The notes below the pieces were generated by a model. The model was given only the letters and a program-made list of their open reading frames with translations, ran no database searches and was not told the DNA's origin. Below are positions 8,012 to 16,009 of a stretch of 64,000 nucleotides of DNA, in pieces. Numbering within the stretch: the first letter of the stretch is position 1; every line of letters begins with the position of its first letter. The DNA lies in the NCBI RefSeq assembly GCF_937863485.1, contig NZ_CALMFY010000219.1:1-64000 (forward strand). The letters are read 5' to 3'. A program made the position numbers and the translations under genes. Origin of the DNA: an uncultured Nostoc sp. Its GTDB lineage: Bacteria; Cyanobacteriota; Cyanobacteriia; Cyanobacteriales; Nostocaceae.

Positions 8012-8881
8012 TTAGTGTGAACTGGAAGTGAGAGTAAAAAATGTTGCGATCGCTTCAGCAAATCCTTCAAATGAACTATAATCCTTGGACACGGTAGAGA
8101 CATTCATACCCAACTTTTGGGCATTGGCAGTTGTATAAGGGCCGAAACATGCAATAATACAACGTTCATAATCGCTTTGCGAGTTGACCATTGTCAAAAA
8201 GCTTTCTACTTCCGCCGTGCTACTAAAGGCAATTACATCGATCATTCCTTGACGCATCAGGTTCAATTCAACACCATAGATACTTGTGTCTAAACCCTGT
8301 GTAATATATGTGGGTACGCGAGTTACTTCTATGCCCAATTGCTGCAAATCCGTAATTAAATTAGGTACAATATCAGGCTCAGGCAAACCAAGAACTTCTG
8401 GAGCCGGAAGCAGCACTTTTTTCTTGTGAATTTCTGGTAGTTTCGCTAGTTCTGCTACAATTCCGGCTGGGCTAGATTCTGTTGGGATTAAATCCACTTC
8501 GCCACAAAAAGATGATAAGCTTTCTGCGTCTTCTCCTAAAGCACATAATTGACATTTTTGTACCACAGATACGGGAATATCTAAATCATTCATCCGCTGA
8601 AAAAATGCAGTGATACCGTTTCTACTGGTGAAGACAATCCAATCAAATTCCTCTATGCGACCCAGAGCGGCATCTAACTTAGTGTAGTTTGATAAATAGC
8701 AGGTTTCGATAGTAGGCATAAAAACAGGTAAACCACCTTGTTTGATGATTTGTTCAGCTAACCTATAAGCATAATTTCTCGGTGCTGTGACTAAAATTCT
8801 CTTGCCATATAGAGGTAATTCTTTAGATGGAGTGAGCAGGTCGATTTCTGTTGATTGGGTGTGCATTTGTTCGTCTTCCAT
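8012..8881 (-). CDS. hemD: uroporphyrinogen-III synthase
   Basis: A 289-residue HemD-type protein with two Rossmann-like domains: domain 1 starts LYGKRILVTAPRNYAYRLAE and includes DWIVFTSRNGITAFF, and domain 2 includes LPAPEVLGLPEP and VIAFSSTAEVESFL. The enzyme cyclises hydroxymethylbilane with inversion of ring D to give uroporphyrinogen III, the branch point to haem, chlorophyll, bilins and B12. The first Met precedes a short linker; Met6 is an alternative start. It is upstream of ferredoxin on the same strand but separated by about 100 bases. Confidence 0.88.
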   Translation of the reverse strand: MEDEQMHTQSTEIDLLTPSKELPLYGKRILVTAPRNYAYRLAEQIIKQGGLPVFMPTIETCYLSNYTKLDAALGRIEEFDWIVFTSRNGITAFFQRMNDLDIPVSVVQKCQLCALGEDAESLSSFCGEVDLIPTESSPAGIVAELAKLPEIHKKKVLLPAPEVLGLPEPDIVPNLITDLQQLGIEVTRVPTYITQGLDTSIYGVELNLMRQGMIDVIAFSSTAEVESFLTMVNSQSDYERCIIACFGPYTTANAQKLGMNVSTVSKDYSSFEGFAEAIATFFTLTSSSH

Positions 8882-8968
8882 TTCATTGCTATTCCACCTT
8901 AGAATGGGCGTTGCTCAATTTATAGCGCGTATCGATTAAACATAATAACGAACTTCTTTAATTCGTCA

Positions 8969-9826
8969 ATGAACTTCTTTAACTTGTCAAAACCAAAAGC
9001 CCCTACTGTATCGCCTCGCTCGTCTGATCCTATTTACAAACGAAATCATGGTGGCATCATTATTTCAGTGATCGGCGTAAAAACTACTTTGCTTGGGTTT
9101 ACCTCTTTGTTGGTACTCACCGTAGCTATCTCTTCCCGGATCGCCTCAGCCCACCAAGCGTCCAACCCTCAAAAGACTGACACTGGTAAGTCGATAAGTG
9201 AAAAACTTGTTGCTAACTTGCGACCCAAGCCTGATGAGGTGGTACAGCCCACGGTTCTCCCCGAAATCGGGAAATGGATGCTCAATCCAGATTTCACACC
9301 GGCTGACTGGTTAGGTGAAATCTACCAGGGGAAGACCCTGAGGGAACCGATCAATATCATCATTGTCGATCCAGTGGCAAATTCGCCCGAAGAAGCCAAG
9401 AATCGACTGATCGCGGCTTGTACGGCAGCAGGTTATCCCAGTCGTGAAGGGCACTCAAGTGGTTATTGGGGATACATCGACGAGCAACTTCAAGCACAAG
9501 TCCCGCAAACTCAAGATCATGCTTTTTCAAACGAGCTATATATCTTCAACAATAATCATGGCAGGATCTTCGGACCTTATCGTTACAAAGGGGCGTATGT
9601 TTTCATCGGCGCATTCAGCCGTGAGAAAGTGATGCCGTTTTCAAAAATTAAGCACCAGTTCGTCTCCTTCAATCAGGCGCGGGATGATTTTGCCAAGAAC
9701 ATTAATATAAAAACAGAGTACCAGATAAACGGGTATCTCAACTTAGATAATGCGATCGTGAATAACCCAAAGATTACGACCGGCGATTATGACGGGATGG
9801 CTGTCTTGCTGAAGGCAAAAAAGTAG
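8969..9826 (+). CDS. hypothetical membrane-anchored protein (285 aa)
   Basis: Residues about 29-53 form a hydrophobic segment after a basic start, so this is a signal anchor or signal peptide with a long n-region. The mature part contains EPINIIIVDPVANSPEEAKN, SGYWGYIDEQL, HGRIFGPYRYKGAYVFIGAF and a C-terminal LLKAKK. The pattern faintly recalls LssY C-terminal domains (strand, helix, Gly-rich strand), but this is a weak impression. Function unknown. Divergent from hemD, about 90 bases between starts. Confidence 0.7.
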   Translation: MNFFNLSKPKAPTVSPRSSDPIYKRNHGGIIISVIGVKTTLLGFTSLLVLTVAISSRIASAHQASNPQKTDTGKSISEKLVANLRPKPDEVVQPTVLPEIGKWMLNPDFTPADWLGEIYQGKTLREPINIIIVDPVANSPEEAKNRLIAACTAAGYPSREGHSSGYWGYIDEQLQAQVPQTQDHAFSNELYIFNNNHGRIFGPYRYKGAYVFIGAFSREKVMPFSKIKHQFVSFNQARDDFAKNINIKTEYQINGYLNLDNAIVNNPKITTGDYDGMAVLLKAKK

Positions 9827-9920
9827 CTCTTTGTGAAAGCGGTAGATTCAAAGCGATAATGCCTTGCAGATTTTCGTTCATCCATTTGTATTGCACAAAA
9901 TTATTTAAACCTGATCTATG

Positions 9921-10069
9921 TTGAGAAATGTAGTTTTTGCCCTCACCCTAAATCCCTTTCCCAAGTAGGGAGAGGGACTTATTTTTGGCTTTGCTTCTGG
10001 CAATATTGTCAGAAACGGCTGGGGGATGAGGGTTTTTTCTGTTCATACGGAAAGAACTACAATTTTCAA
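9921..10069. mobile_element. MITE-like inverted-repeat element
   Basis: The left end TTGAGAAATGTAGTTTTTGC pairs with the right end (read backwards TTGAAAATTGTAGTTCTTTC), 149 bp in all. It carries an inner phrase CCCTCACCCTAAATCCCTTT and its inverted partner near 10020. There is no coding capacity. It fills most of the gap between 9827 and 10208. Confidence 0.6.
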
Positions 10070-10223
10070 GGTGGACGCGGTTTATATCTTGATTCACAAC
10101 GCCAAAAAACTTATATAAATCCTAGCCATTTTTCTAGGGTGAATTCTCCCCATTTTTCCGATGCTATCTGTGTTGAGTAAACGTCACGATATGAATATCT
10201 AAGAACGTTTGCACAAAAATCTT

Positions 10224-11135
10224 ATGTCTTCATTACTAGACCTGTCCAACAGTTTAGCTGACACCGTAGAACAAACTGGGAGTGCTGTGGTTGCTGTGAA
10301 TGGGGGTACACGTCGTTCCTCAAGTGGCATTCACTGGCGTCATGGCATCATTGTTACCTCTGATGAGTCCCTCCAGCGCTATGACGACATCACCATCACT
10401 CTATCAAATGGAAGCACTGCACCAGTAACACTCGTCGGTCATGACTCTAGCACCGATATCGCTGTTTTTAAACTAGAAAATGTCGAAATACCTGTAGCAA
10501 AAGTTGGCGATGCCAAAACGCTCAAAGTTGGTCATCTGGTGTTAGGACTGGCAAGAGGTAGCGAAGGTGACTTAAGGGCGGCGATGGGTGCGGTGAGTAT
10601 GGTTAGCGGTAGTTGGCGGAGTATGAATGGCGGGAATATTGACCAATTCATCCGCCCAGATATCAGCCTTTACTCTGGCTTTGCAGGTGGGCCGCTCGTA
10701 GATGCTGCGGGTTTTGTGGTAGGAATGAATACATCAGGGCGGCGTGGTACTGCTCTAACTATTCCCACTGCTACAGTCGATCGCGTGGTTGACCAATTAG
10801 TAGCAAAAGGGCGCATTTCCAAGGGCTACTTGGGTGTGGGAATGCAACCTGTACGTTTACCAAAAAACCTGAAAACTGCTCTTAATTTAACTTCTGCAAC
10901 TGGAGTAATTGTCGTTAATGTTGAGCCTTCTGGGCCTGCTGACAATGCAGGTGTGCTGCTTGGCGATGTTTTGGTAACGTTCGATGGCGTCACTGTGGGC
11001 GATACAGGTGATGTGCTGGGGCTACTCAATAGTAGCGATCGCATTGGTAAAGCTGTCAACGTCCAAGTTGTCCGGGGTGGGGTGTTAGTTGAGTTAGCGA
11101 TCGCAGTTGGCGAACGACCTACTAAGGAGGAATAA
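10224..11135 (+). CDS. trypsin-like (S1C/HtrA-type) PDZ protein lacking catalytic His and Ser
   Basis: A 303-residue protein with a chymotrypsin-fold domain (about 15-195) and a PDZ domain (about 205-298, GYLGVGMQPVRLPKNLKTAL onward). Aligned by eye with HtrA, the TNAHV box is VTSDESL, putting Glu48 where the catalytic His should be. Asp78 is kept in STDIAV, but the GNSGGPL box is GFAGGPL, so the nucleophile is Ala154. It should therefore be a pseudoprotease that can still bind through its PDZ. There is no signal peptide, so it is cytoplasmic. An upstream TTG at 10209 is an alternative start. It heads a three-gene set with 11592 and 12425. Confidence 0.85.
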   Translation: MSSLLDLSNSLADTVEQTGSAVVAVNGGTRRSSSGIHWRHGIIVTSDESLQRYDDITITLSNGSTAPVTLVGHDSSTDIAVFKLENVEIPVAKVGDAKTLKVGHLVLGLARGSEGDLRAAMGAVSMVSGSWRSMNGGNIDQFIRPDISLYSGFAGGPLVDAAGFVVGMNTSGRRGTALTIPTATVDRVVDQLVAKGRISKGYLGVGMQPVRLPKNLKTALNLTSATGVIVVNVEPSGPADNAGVLLGDVLVTFDGVTVGDTGDVLGLLNSSDRIGKAVNVQVVRGGVLVELAIAVGERPTKEE

Positions 11136-11189
11136 TCCCAATTTGGGATGGGTTTAACTAGCTCTGTGAAGATTTTCTCAATTTTCTAT

Positions 11190-11470
11190 TCATTTGAGCT
11201 TCTGAACTCGGAACTTCCACCTTTTTGCTCGAAGGTTGAGCCTTTGAACTCGGAACTTCCACCTTTTTGCTCGAACGTTAAGTTTCTGAACTGGGAACTT
11301 CCATCTTTTTGCTCGAACGTTAAGTTTCTGAACTGGGAACTTCCACCTTTTTGCTCGAACGTTGAGCTTCTCAACTCGAAACTTCCACCTTTTTGCTCAA
11401 ACGTTGAGCTTCTGAACTCGGAACTTCCACCTTTTTGGTCGAACGTTCAAGCTTTCAACTCGGAACTGTC
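11190..11470. repeat. 42-bp (2 x 21) tandem repeat between the two protease genes
   Basis: Six to seven copies of a 42-bp unit containing GAACTCGGAACTTCCACCTT followed by TTGCTCGAACGTTGAGCTTC. The period is a multiple of 21, and the first half resembles the unit at the window start read in reverse (GAACTCxGxxCxTCCACCT). All frames without stops are open on both strands, producing false proteins of the type SELPPFCSNVELLN. It occupies almost all of the gap between the pseudoprotease and the active protease. Confidence 0.9.
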
Positions 11471-11591
11471 AGAATTTGCTTTCCAAAGTTAGGTTGACTG
11501 ATATCTTGCAGCATTCTCAATTATCTCAACCCGACTAAAAACTATTGTCAGTTCACTGATTCTACTTTGACATGCTCAAAGATTGTATAAC

Positions 11592-12428
11592 ATGGCAAAC
11601 ACAACATTAACTAACATCGCTGCTGAATTGACAGAGGTAGCTGCTAAACTACGCGATCGCACTGTCAAAGTGAAAAGCGGCTCTTTGGGAGTCGGTTCCG
11701 GTGTAATTTGGCAACCTGACGGACTAATTATCACTAATGCCCATGTGGCAACTAGCAACCGCGCAACTGTGGAATTGGCAGATGGAAGAGTATTTGATGC
11801 GGTGCGTACACAATTTGATCCACAGCAAGATTTAGCAGCCCTGAAAATTGTCGCCACTGATTTAACTGCTGCAACCATTGGCAATTCTGAGGCGCTACGA
11901 GTGGGTGAATTAGTTGTGGCGGTGGGTAATCCGTTTGCTGATAGTGGTGCTGTGACAACTGGCATTATCTATGCAAATAATCCGCGGGCTGTTATGGCCG
12001 ATTTGCGGCTATATCCTGGAAATTCTGGGGGGCCACTTGCCGACTGTCAAGGCCTTGTTGTGGGAATTAACACCATGATTGTTAATGGTTTGGCTGTGGC
12101 AGTTCCCAGCAACACCGTTGAGCGTTTTTTACAGGGCAATAGTCGTCCGCAACTGGGAGTCACACTGCAACCTGTGCTTTTAAATCGGCGTAGCTTGGGT
12201 TTATTGGTGTTGTCAATTTTACCTGGCAGTGTGGCGGAAACTGCTGGTGTGCAAATCGGCGATGTTTTAATTGGAGTTTCGGGGCAATTATTCACTAGCA
12301 TGAATGACTTACCTAAATATCTGCGTGACAGTCAGGGATCTGTGCCGCTACAACTCCTACGCGGTGGGCAGCAATTCGTGATTTATGTTGCCGTGCAAGC
12401 TGGGAAAACTGCTGTGGAGGCGACATGA
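11592..12428 (+). CDS. cytoplasmic trypsin-like serine protease with PDZ domain (S1C)
   Basis: A 278-residue HtrA-like protease. The catalytic triad looks complete: His51 in ITNAHV, Asp80 in DPQQDLAAL and Ser145 in PGNSGGPL. A PDZ domain follows (about 175-265, PQLGVTLQPV to QFVIYVAV). It is shorter than DegP/DegQ and has no signal peptide or membrane anchor, so it should act in the cytosol. A TTG at 11583 is an alternative start. Its stop overlaps the start of the response regulator (ATGA at 12425), so the two are translationally coupled. The upstream paralogue has lost the same catalytic residues that are kept here. Confidence 0.9.
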   Translation: MANTTLTNIAAELTEVAAKLRDRTVKVKSGSLGVGSGVIWQPDGLIITNAHVATSNRATVELADGRVFDAVRTQFDPQQDLAALKIVATDLTAATIGNSEALRVGELVVAVGNPFADSGAVTTGIIYANNPRAVMADLRLYPGNSGGPLADCQGLVVGINTMIVNGLAVAVPSNTVERFLQGNSRPQLGVTLQPVLLNRRSLGLLVLSILPGSVAETAGVQIGDVLIGVSGQLFTSMNDLPKYLRDSQGSVPLQLLRGGQQFVIYVAVQAGKTAVEAT

Positions 12429-13057
12429 TCCGAGTGATGGTAGTTGCTACTTCCCCTGTAGTCCGGGCAGGGTTATCAGCTGTGGTAACTACCAATCCTC
12501 GGCTGACGGTTGTGGGGAGTGCATCCGATTTGGATGTATTGGCAAGGGAAGTTGGGCAATTACAACCAGATGTGGTGCTGGTAGATTTGAGCAGCAATCT
12601 TCAACAATCGGTGTGGGAAAAATTGCTGCTTATTCAAGAGGAGCAATACCCATTAGCAATGATCGTTATTATTGAGGAACTCGACAGCATTGATTTAGAG
12701 ACGGCATTACGTTCTGGTATCCGGGGGATATTGCCCAGTAGTAGCACAGAGTCAGAAATTGTCGCTGCTGTGGAGGCGATCGCTTTTGGTTTGCTGGTGC
12801 TGCACCCGGATGCTATAGAATTACTGTCTATCCGGGAAAAAGTGGTGGCGAATCCTGTACAAACCTTGACACCACGAGAGATAGAGGTTTTAGGAATGCT
12901 TGGGTCAGGGTTGGGAAATAAAGCGATCGCTAAACGCTTGCACATTTCTGAGCATACCGTCAAATTTCATCTCTCATCCATTTTTCAAAAGCTCAGTGTC
13001 TCCAGCCGCACTGAGGCTGTTGCTGTGGGTGTACGACTGGGTTTGATTATGCTGTGA
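12425..13057 (+). CDS. atypical NarL/LuxR-family response regulator
   Basis: A 210-residue two-domain regulator. The receiver keeps the phosphorylatable Asp54 (VVLVDLSS), but the usual acidic pair after strand 1 is Ala8-Thr9 (VMVVATSPVVRAGL), and the switch Lys is absent (GIRGILPSSSTE). Phosphorylation by a histidine kinase is therefore doubtful. The C-terminal GerE-type HTH (LTPREIEVLGMLGSGLGNKA to SRTEAVAVGVRLGL) is complete and should bind DNA. No sensor kinase lies nearby. Coupling to the protease gene suggests it responds to, or is controlled by, the proteases. Confidence 0.88.
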   Translation: MIRVMVVATSPVVRAGLSAVVTTNPRLTVVGSASDLDVLAREVGQLQPDVVLVDLSSNLQQSVWEKLLLIQEEQYPLAMIVIIEELDSIDLETALRSGIRGILPSSSTESEIVAAVEAIAFGLLVLHPDAIELLSIREKVVANPVQTLTPREIEVLGMLGSGLGNKAIAKRLHISEHTVKFHLSSIFQKLSVSSRTEAVAVGVRLGLIML

Positions 13058-13111
13058 TCTGTAGTGATTATCAAGTTGGATGCAATTGCTCATCAGCTAA
13101 GATCCCGTCTA

Positions 13112-13238
13112 ATACCATTTCTTTGTGAGGCTGCGCCAAATTTTCTTAGCTTCTTATTTCTTTCTTTCTTTGTGTTCTTTGCGTCCTTTGCGGTTCGTTC
13201 CTCATTTCGTTTGGCGCATCTTCATACAGAATTGGTAT
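13112..13238. mobile_element. MITE-like element with ATACCA termini
   Basis: Terminal inverted repeats: left ATACCATTTCTTTGTGAGGC-TGCGCC, right (read backwards) ATACCAATTCTGTATGAAGA-TGCGCC. The centre holds the pyrimidine-rich CTTTGCGTCCTTTGCGGTTC phrase common in Nostoc intergenic repeats. No coding capacity. It abuts the next MITE. Confidence 0.65.
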
Positions 13239-13240
13239 AA

Positions 13241-13365
13241 GGAATAAGAATTAAATAACATACAATTTATGTCCCTGACTTACCTCACCCTCAATCCCTC
13301 TCCTTGTAAAGGAGAGGGAAGTAAGATAGAGGATGAAGTTTTGCATTTTATTTAATCCACGTTCC
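13241..13365. mobile_element. 125-bp palindromic MITE, copy B
   Basis: Inverted copy of 298-422, same length, flanked by TAA on both sides (13238-13240 and 13366-13368). Ends are GGAATAAG and CGTTCC, and the centre CCCTCTCC-TTGTAAA-GGAGAGGG is a hairpin. It inserted exactly at the end of the preceding ATACCA element. Confidence 0.8.
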
Positions 13366-13484
13366 TAAGGAGCGCTTGAAGTCTTCCCGGTCTTCAAAGG
13401 GTACACCGAGAATTTCTGCTCATGATATCCTTTATTGATGACACGCCCCTCAACGCACACATTTCTCCGATTGAAAGAATTACC

Positions 13485-13898
13485 ATGACTTCTGACAAAC
13501 CTTCTGTATCTTTGGATGACGCACGACGAATACTAGCGGCTGGAGAAGCGAAGGCTCGTGCAATCGGACAACCAATGAATCTTGCGGTTGTTGATGCTGG
13601 CGGGAATCTTGTTGCTCATATTCGGATGGATGGTGCATGGATCGGAAGTATCGATATCTCAATTAACAAAGCATTTACTGCTCGTGCGTTTGATCTCTCT
13701 ACCAAATCCCTTGCTGAGGATGCTCAACCAGGAAAACAATTTTATGGTATTCACGCCTCAAATGGAGGAAGAATCATAATCTTTGCCGGGGGTATACCAC
13801 TTCAACGTAATCAGCAGATAGTTGGTGCGATCGGAGTTAGTGGTGGTAGCGGTGAACAGGATCAAGCTGTAGCTGAGGCAGCTGTCACAGCTTTCTAA
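13485..13898 (+). CDS. GlcG/HbpS-like (DUF336) protein
   Basis: About 137 residues from the ATG at 13485, or 158 if the upstream ATG at 13422 is used. Motifs of the GlcG/HbpS family are clear: DARRILAAGEAKARAIGQPM, NLAVVDAGGNLVAHIRMDGA and GAIGVSGGSGEQDQAVAEAA. Members are small alpha/beta proteins that bind haem or corrinoid-related cofactors or occur with glycolate and diol use genes. It lies just upstream of the cobalamin riboswitch; the spacing leaves room for its own transcript end, so a link to B12 is only suggestive. Confidence 0.85.
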   Translation: MTSDKPSVSLDDARRILAAGEAKARAIGQPMNLAVVDAGGNLVAHIRMDGAWIGSIDISINKAFTARAFDLSTKSLAEDAQPGKQFYGIHASNGGRIIIFAGGIPLQRNQQIVGAIGVSGGSGEQDQAVAEAAVTAF

Positions 13899-13992
13899 TA
13901 CCATTACGCTCTTGAAAAAAAAAGTTTTCGATTTACTGAAATATTTGTTATAAACTCTTGTAAGATATTACATGTTCGTGTATGCTAACTCC

Positions 13993-14165
13993 ACGAATCG
14001 GTTCTGACGGGTGCTACCCCGTGAGAAAAAACAGGGAAAGTGTAGTGAAACTCTACCGCTGTCCCGCAACTGTAAACTTCAGCTATCAGTCATCTGTTTT
14101 CAGTTATTTACTGTTTACTGCTCACTGCTGACTGGAGAAGTCAGAATGCCTGCCGAATCAATTAA
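13993..14165 (+). promoter_or_regulatory. cobalamin (B12) riboswitch
   Basis: Conserved elements appear in order: GGTGCTACCCC, AACAGGGAA, GTGAAACTCTACCGCTGTCC, the B12 box CCCGCAACTGTAA, and GTCAGAATGCCTGCC. A variable insert of about 50 bases (14080-14135) sits in the usual peripheral-helix position. AdoCbl binding would be expected to reduce expression of the cbtB operon that begins 26 bases downstream, probably by hiding the ribosome binding site since no obvious terminator separates them. Confidence 0.92.
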
Positions 14166-14190
14166 TATCGTCTGATCTGCGAGGTACAAA

Positions 14191-14382
14191 ATGACGGTTC
14201 AATCTTCTAGTTCAGTTCAGCAACAAGTTGCCGGTCGGGTGCTATCAGTACCTGTACAATCAGCGCTCTATGTCGCACTGTGTTCTTTGACTCTGTGGAC
14301 AGTTTATTTCACTACATCCCCTGTGATCCATGACACGACTCATACTCTGCGTCACCACACACTGATGGTCAGTTGCCATTAG
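14191..14382 (+). CDS. cbtB: cobalt transporter subunit CbtB
   Basis: A 63-residue protein with one membrane helix (about 22-45, SALYVALCSLTLWTVYF) and a short His-rich tail HDTTHTLRHH. This is the CbtB architecture: a single span and a conserved C-terminal His cluster thought to bind cobalt. CbtB is normally paired with the five-span CbtA. Here the next gene is not CbtA but a 405-residue protein. Start is supported by the GAGG upstream and by the riboswitch immediately before it. Confidence 0.88.
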   Translation: MTVQSSSSVQQQVAGRVLSVPVQSALYVALCSLTLWTVYFTTSPVIHDTTHTLRHHTLMVSCH

Positions 14383-14420
14383 TTGATTGAGTCAATGATT
14401 AGCAGGAGTGAAGAAATCAA

Positions 14421-15638
14421 ATGAAAAAACTCAAGTGGTCTAAGCTGATCGGTGCGATTTGCATGATCGGAATCGTCCTGTATGGTTGGATCGGACTTTC
14501 CCAATCCCCTCAACCATCAGTGCGGCTAACAACAAATCCACCGATTAATCAGGTTCGACCCCTTGAGGCTGAAGCCACCACAGTGTTGGGATCAGGGCAC
14601 TACAATCCGCCAGTGCAGCTGATGCTGCAAGCCGTAGATGCTCAAGGGCAATCTTTAAAGGATGCCAAAATCCACTTGCAATTGTTTACCAATCCTAAAA
14701 ACCCCTGGTTCACAACAGATTTTCCGATCGTCGAGGGGACAAAGTTGCTGGACATTGAGGGCAATGCACCTACAGGTCAATTGCAGGTTCAACAAACCCT
14801 GCCGATCCGGGGAACGTATCAACTCCAGGTAGCAGTTACTCCGCTCGTTGCCAATGCGTTTGAGCCGATTCAGCAGAAGCTGACGCTGACGTTGCCTGAA
14901 AATCCCTTAAAGTATCGCTACTTTGGCATCCTGGTTGTGATTTTGCTGGCAGTTGGACTACTGGGAGGTTGGGTGATTGGGGGTAGACAAGCGATTCAAC
15001 CGGGAGAAATTGCCCCGCAACAGGTGCGATTGTTGTTGAGTGGATTGATTGTGGTAGCGATCGCTGCACTCCTCTGGGTCAACATCAGCGCGGAATTTGC
15101 CGAATCGCACCATCATATGTCGATGCCAGGCATGGGAGAAGAAGTTCCGCCCTCTAGTAAGCCCGCCAAATTGCAGTCTCAAGGACTTTATATGCAACTA
15201 TCGGGTGACCAGAGTGCAACGGTGGGTCAATCTGCCAAATTGCAGGTCAGCGTTAGTGATCCCAAAACCAACCAACCTGTGACAGATGTAGTGTTGAAGG
15301 TAACAACTACCCAACTCGAAAATAATTGGGTGGCGTTTGCTTATCAGGGGACTCCAGACAGCAACGGAAAATTGGCGTGGGAGCAGGAATTCTTTGACGG
15401 TGCCCCCCATAGTATTCTTGTCGAGGTTGCACCGCTTGCAAACGCAACCCGGCAATTTCAGCCATTCCAAGTTGCAGAGAATATTCCAGTCGAAGGTGTC
15501 GCTCCGCCGATGTCTGTGCGGTTGATTTCGCTGACTTACTTCACCGGAATTGTGGTAATTGGTTTGCTGCTGGGACTGTGGCTGCGACATCGGCAGACTC
15601 CGCGTAGTGGGATGACTTGGAAGCGTAGTGTTTCTTAG
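14421..15638 (+). CDS. uncharacterised membrane protein with His/Met metal-binding loop, B12-riboswitch operon
   Basis: A 405-residue protein 38 bases after cbtB, preceded by AGGAG. Predicted layout: signal anchor (8-27), an exported beta-rich domain (35-165), membrane spans at about 168-187 and 203-221, a His/Met cluster HHHMSMPGMGEE at 230-241, a second beta-rich domain (250-360), and a last span (368-388). The two exported domains look like immunoglobulin or carboxypeptidase-regulatory folds (TVGQSAKLQVSVSDPKTNQP). The His/Met cluster fits soft or borderline metals. It is not CbtA by size or topology. Its position suggests a cobalt-binding partner of CbtB. Confidence 0.8.
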   Translation: MKKLKWSKLIGAICMIGIVLYGWIGLSQSPQPSVRLTTNPPINQVRPLEAEATTVLGSGHYNPPVQLMLQAVDAQGQSLKDAKIHLQLFTNPKNPWFTTDFPIVEGTKLLDIEGNAPTGQLQVQQTLPIRGTYQLQVAVTPLVANAFEPIQQKLTLTLPENPLKYRYFGILVVILLAVGLLGGWVIGGRQAIQPGEIAPQQVRLLLSGLIVVAIAALLWVNISAEFAESHHHMSMPGMGEEVPPSSKPAKLQSQGLYMQLSGDQSATVGQSAKLQVSVSDPKTNQPVTDVVLKVTTTQLENNWVAFAYQGTPDSNGKLAWEQEFFDGAPHSILVEVAPLANATRQFQPFQVAENIPVEGVAPPMSVRLISLTYFTGIVVIGLLLGLWLRHRQTPRSGMTWKRSVS

Positions 15639-15699
15639 TCAATGTCAAAGGGCGTTATTGCTATATCAAACAGTTTTGCCCAAAAGCGTAGCGTTTTTA

Positions 15700-15898
15700 A
15701 TGCAGGGGAATACATTAACATTCCCTTGAAATGCATTGGCATTGCATTGAGATGCATTAACAAGGCAAGCCGACGCATTAACAATGTATCCCGACGCATT
15801 AACAATGCAGCCAACACATTAACAATGTATCCCGATGCATTAACAATGCAGCCAACGCATTAACAATGTATCCCGACGCATTGGCATTGCAGGGTATT
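15700..15898. repeat. 20-21 bp tandem repeat (GCATTAACAATG units)
   Basis: Eight or more units of GCATTAACAATGTATCCCGA-C alternating with GCATTAACAATGCAGCCAAC, so a 41-bp higher-order repeat. It fills the space between the 405-residue protein and the DUF1636 gene. The outer units diverge (GCATTGGCATTGC), as is common at the edges of such arrays. Confidence 0.9.
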
Positions 15899-16009
15899 GC
15901 TAAATTTAATTCGCTACGAATTAATGAAATGCTGTACTTAGTTTCTTTGCCCAATAACCAAACAGGCTGATTGCCTAAAATCCATGTCGGATACCATTGA
16001 GTGTTCGAC

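Noticed and set aside
11148-11492. 114-codon frame of SELPPFCSNVELLN repeats
   Set aside because: Product of the 42-bp tandem repeat; equally open on the other strand and made of nothing else.
1-15898. CRISPR array in one of the tandem repeat regions
   Set aside because: Units follow each other directly without unique spacers, and no cas genes are present.
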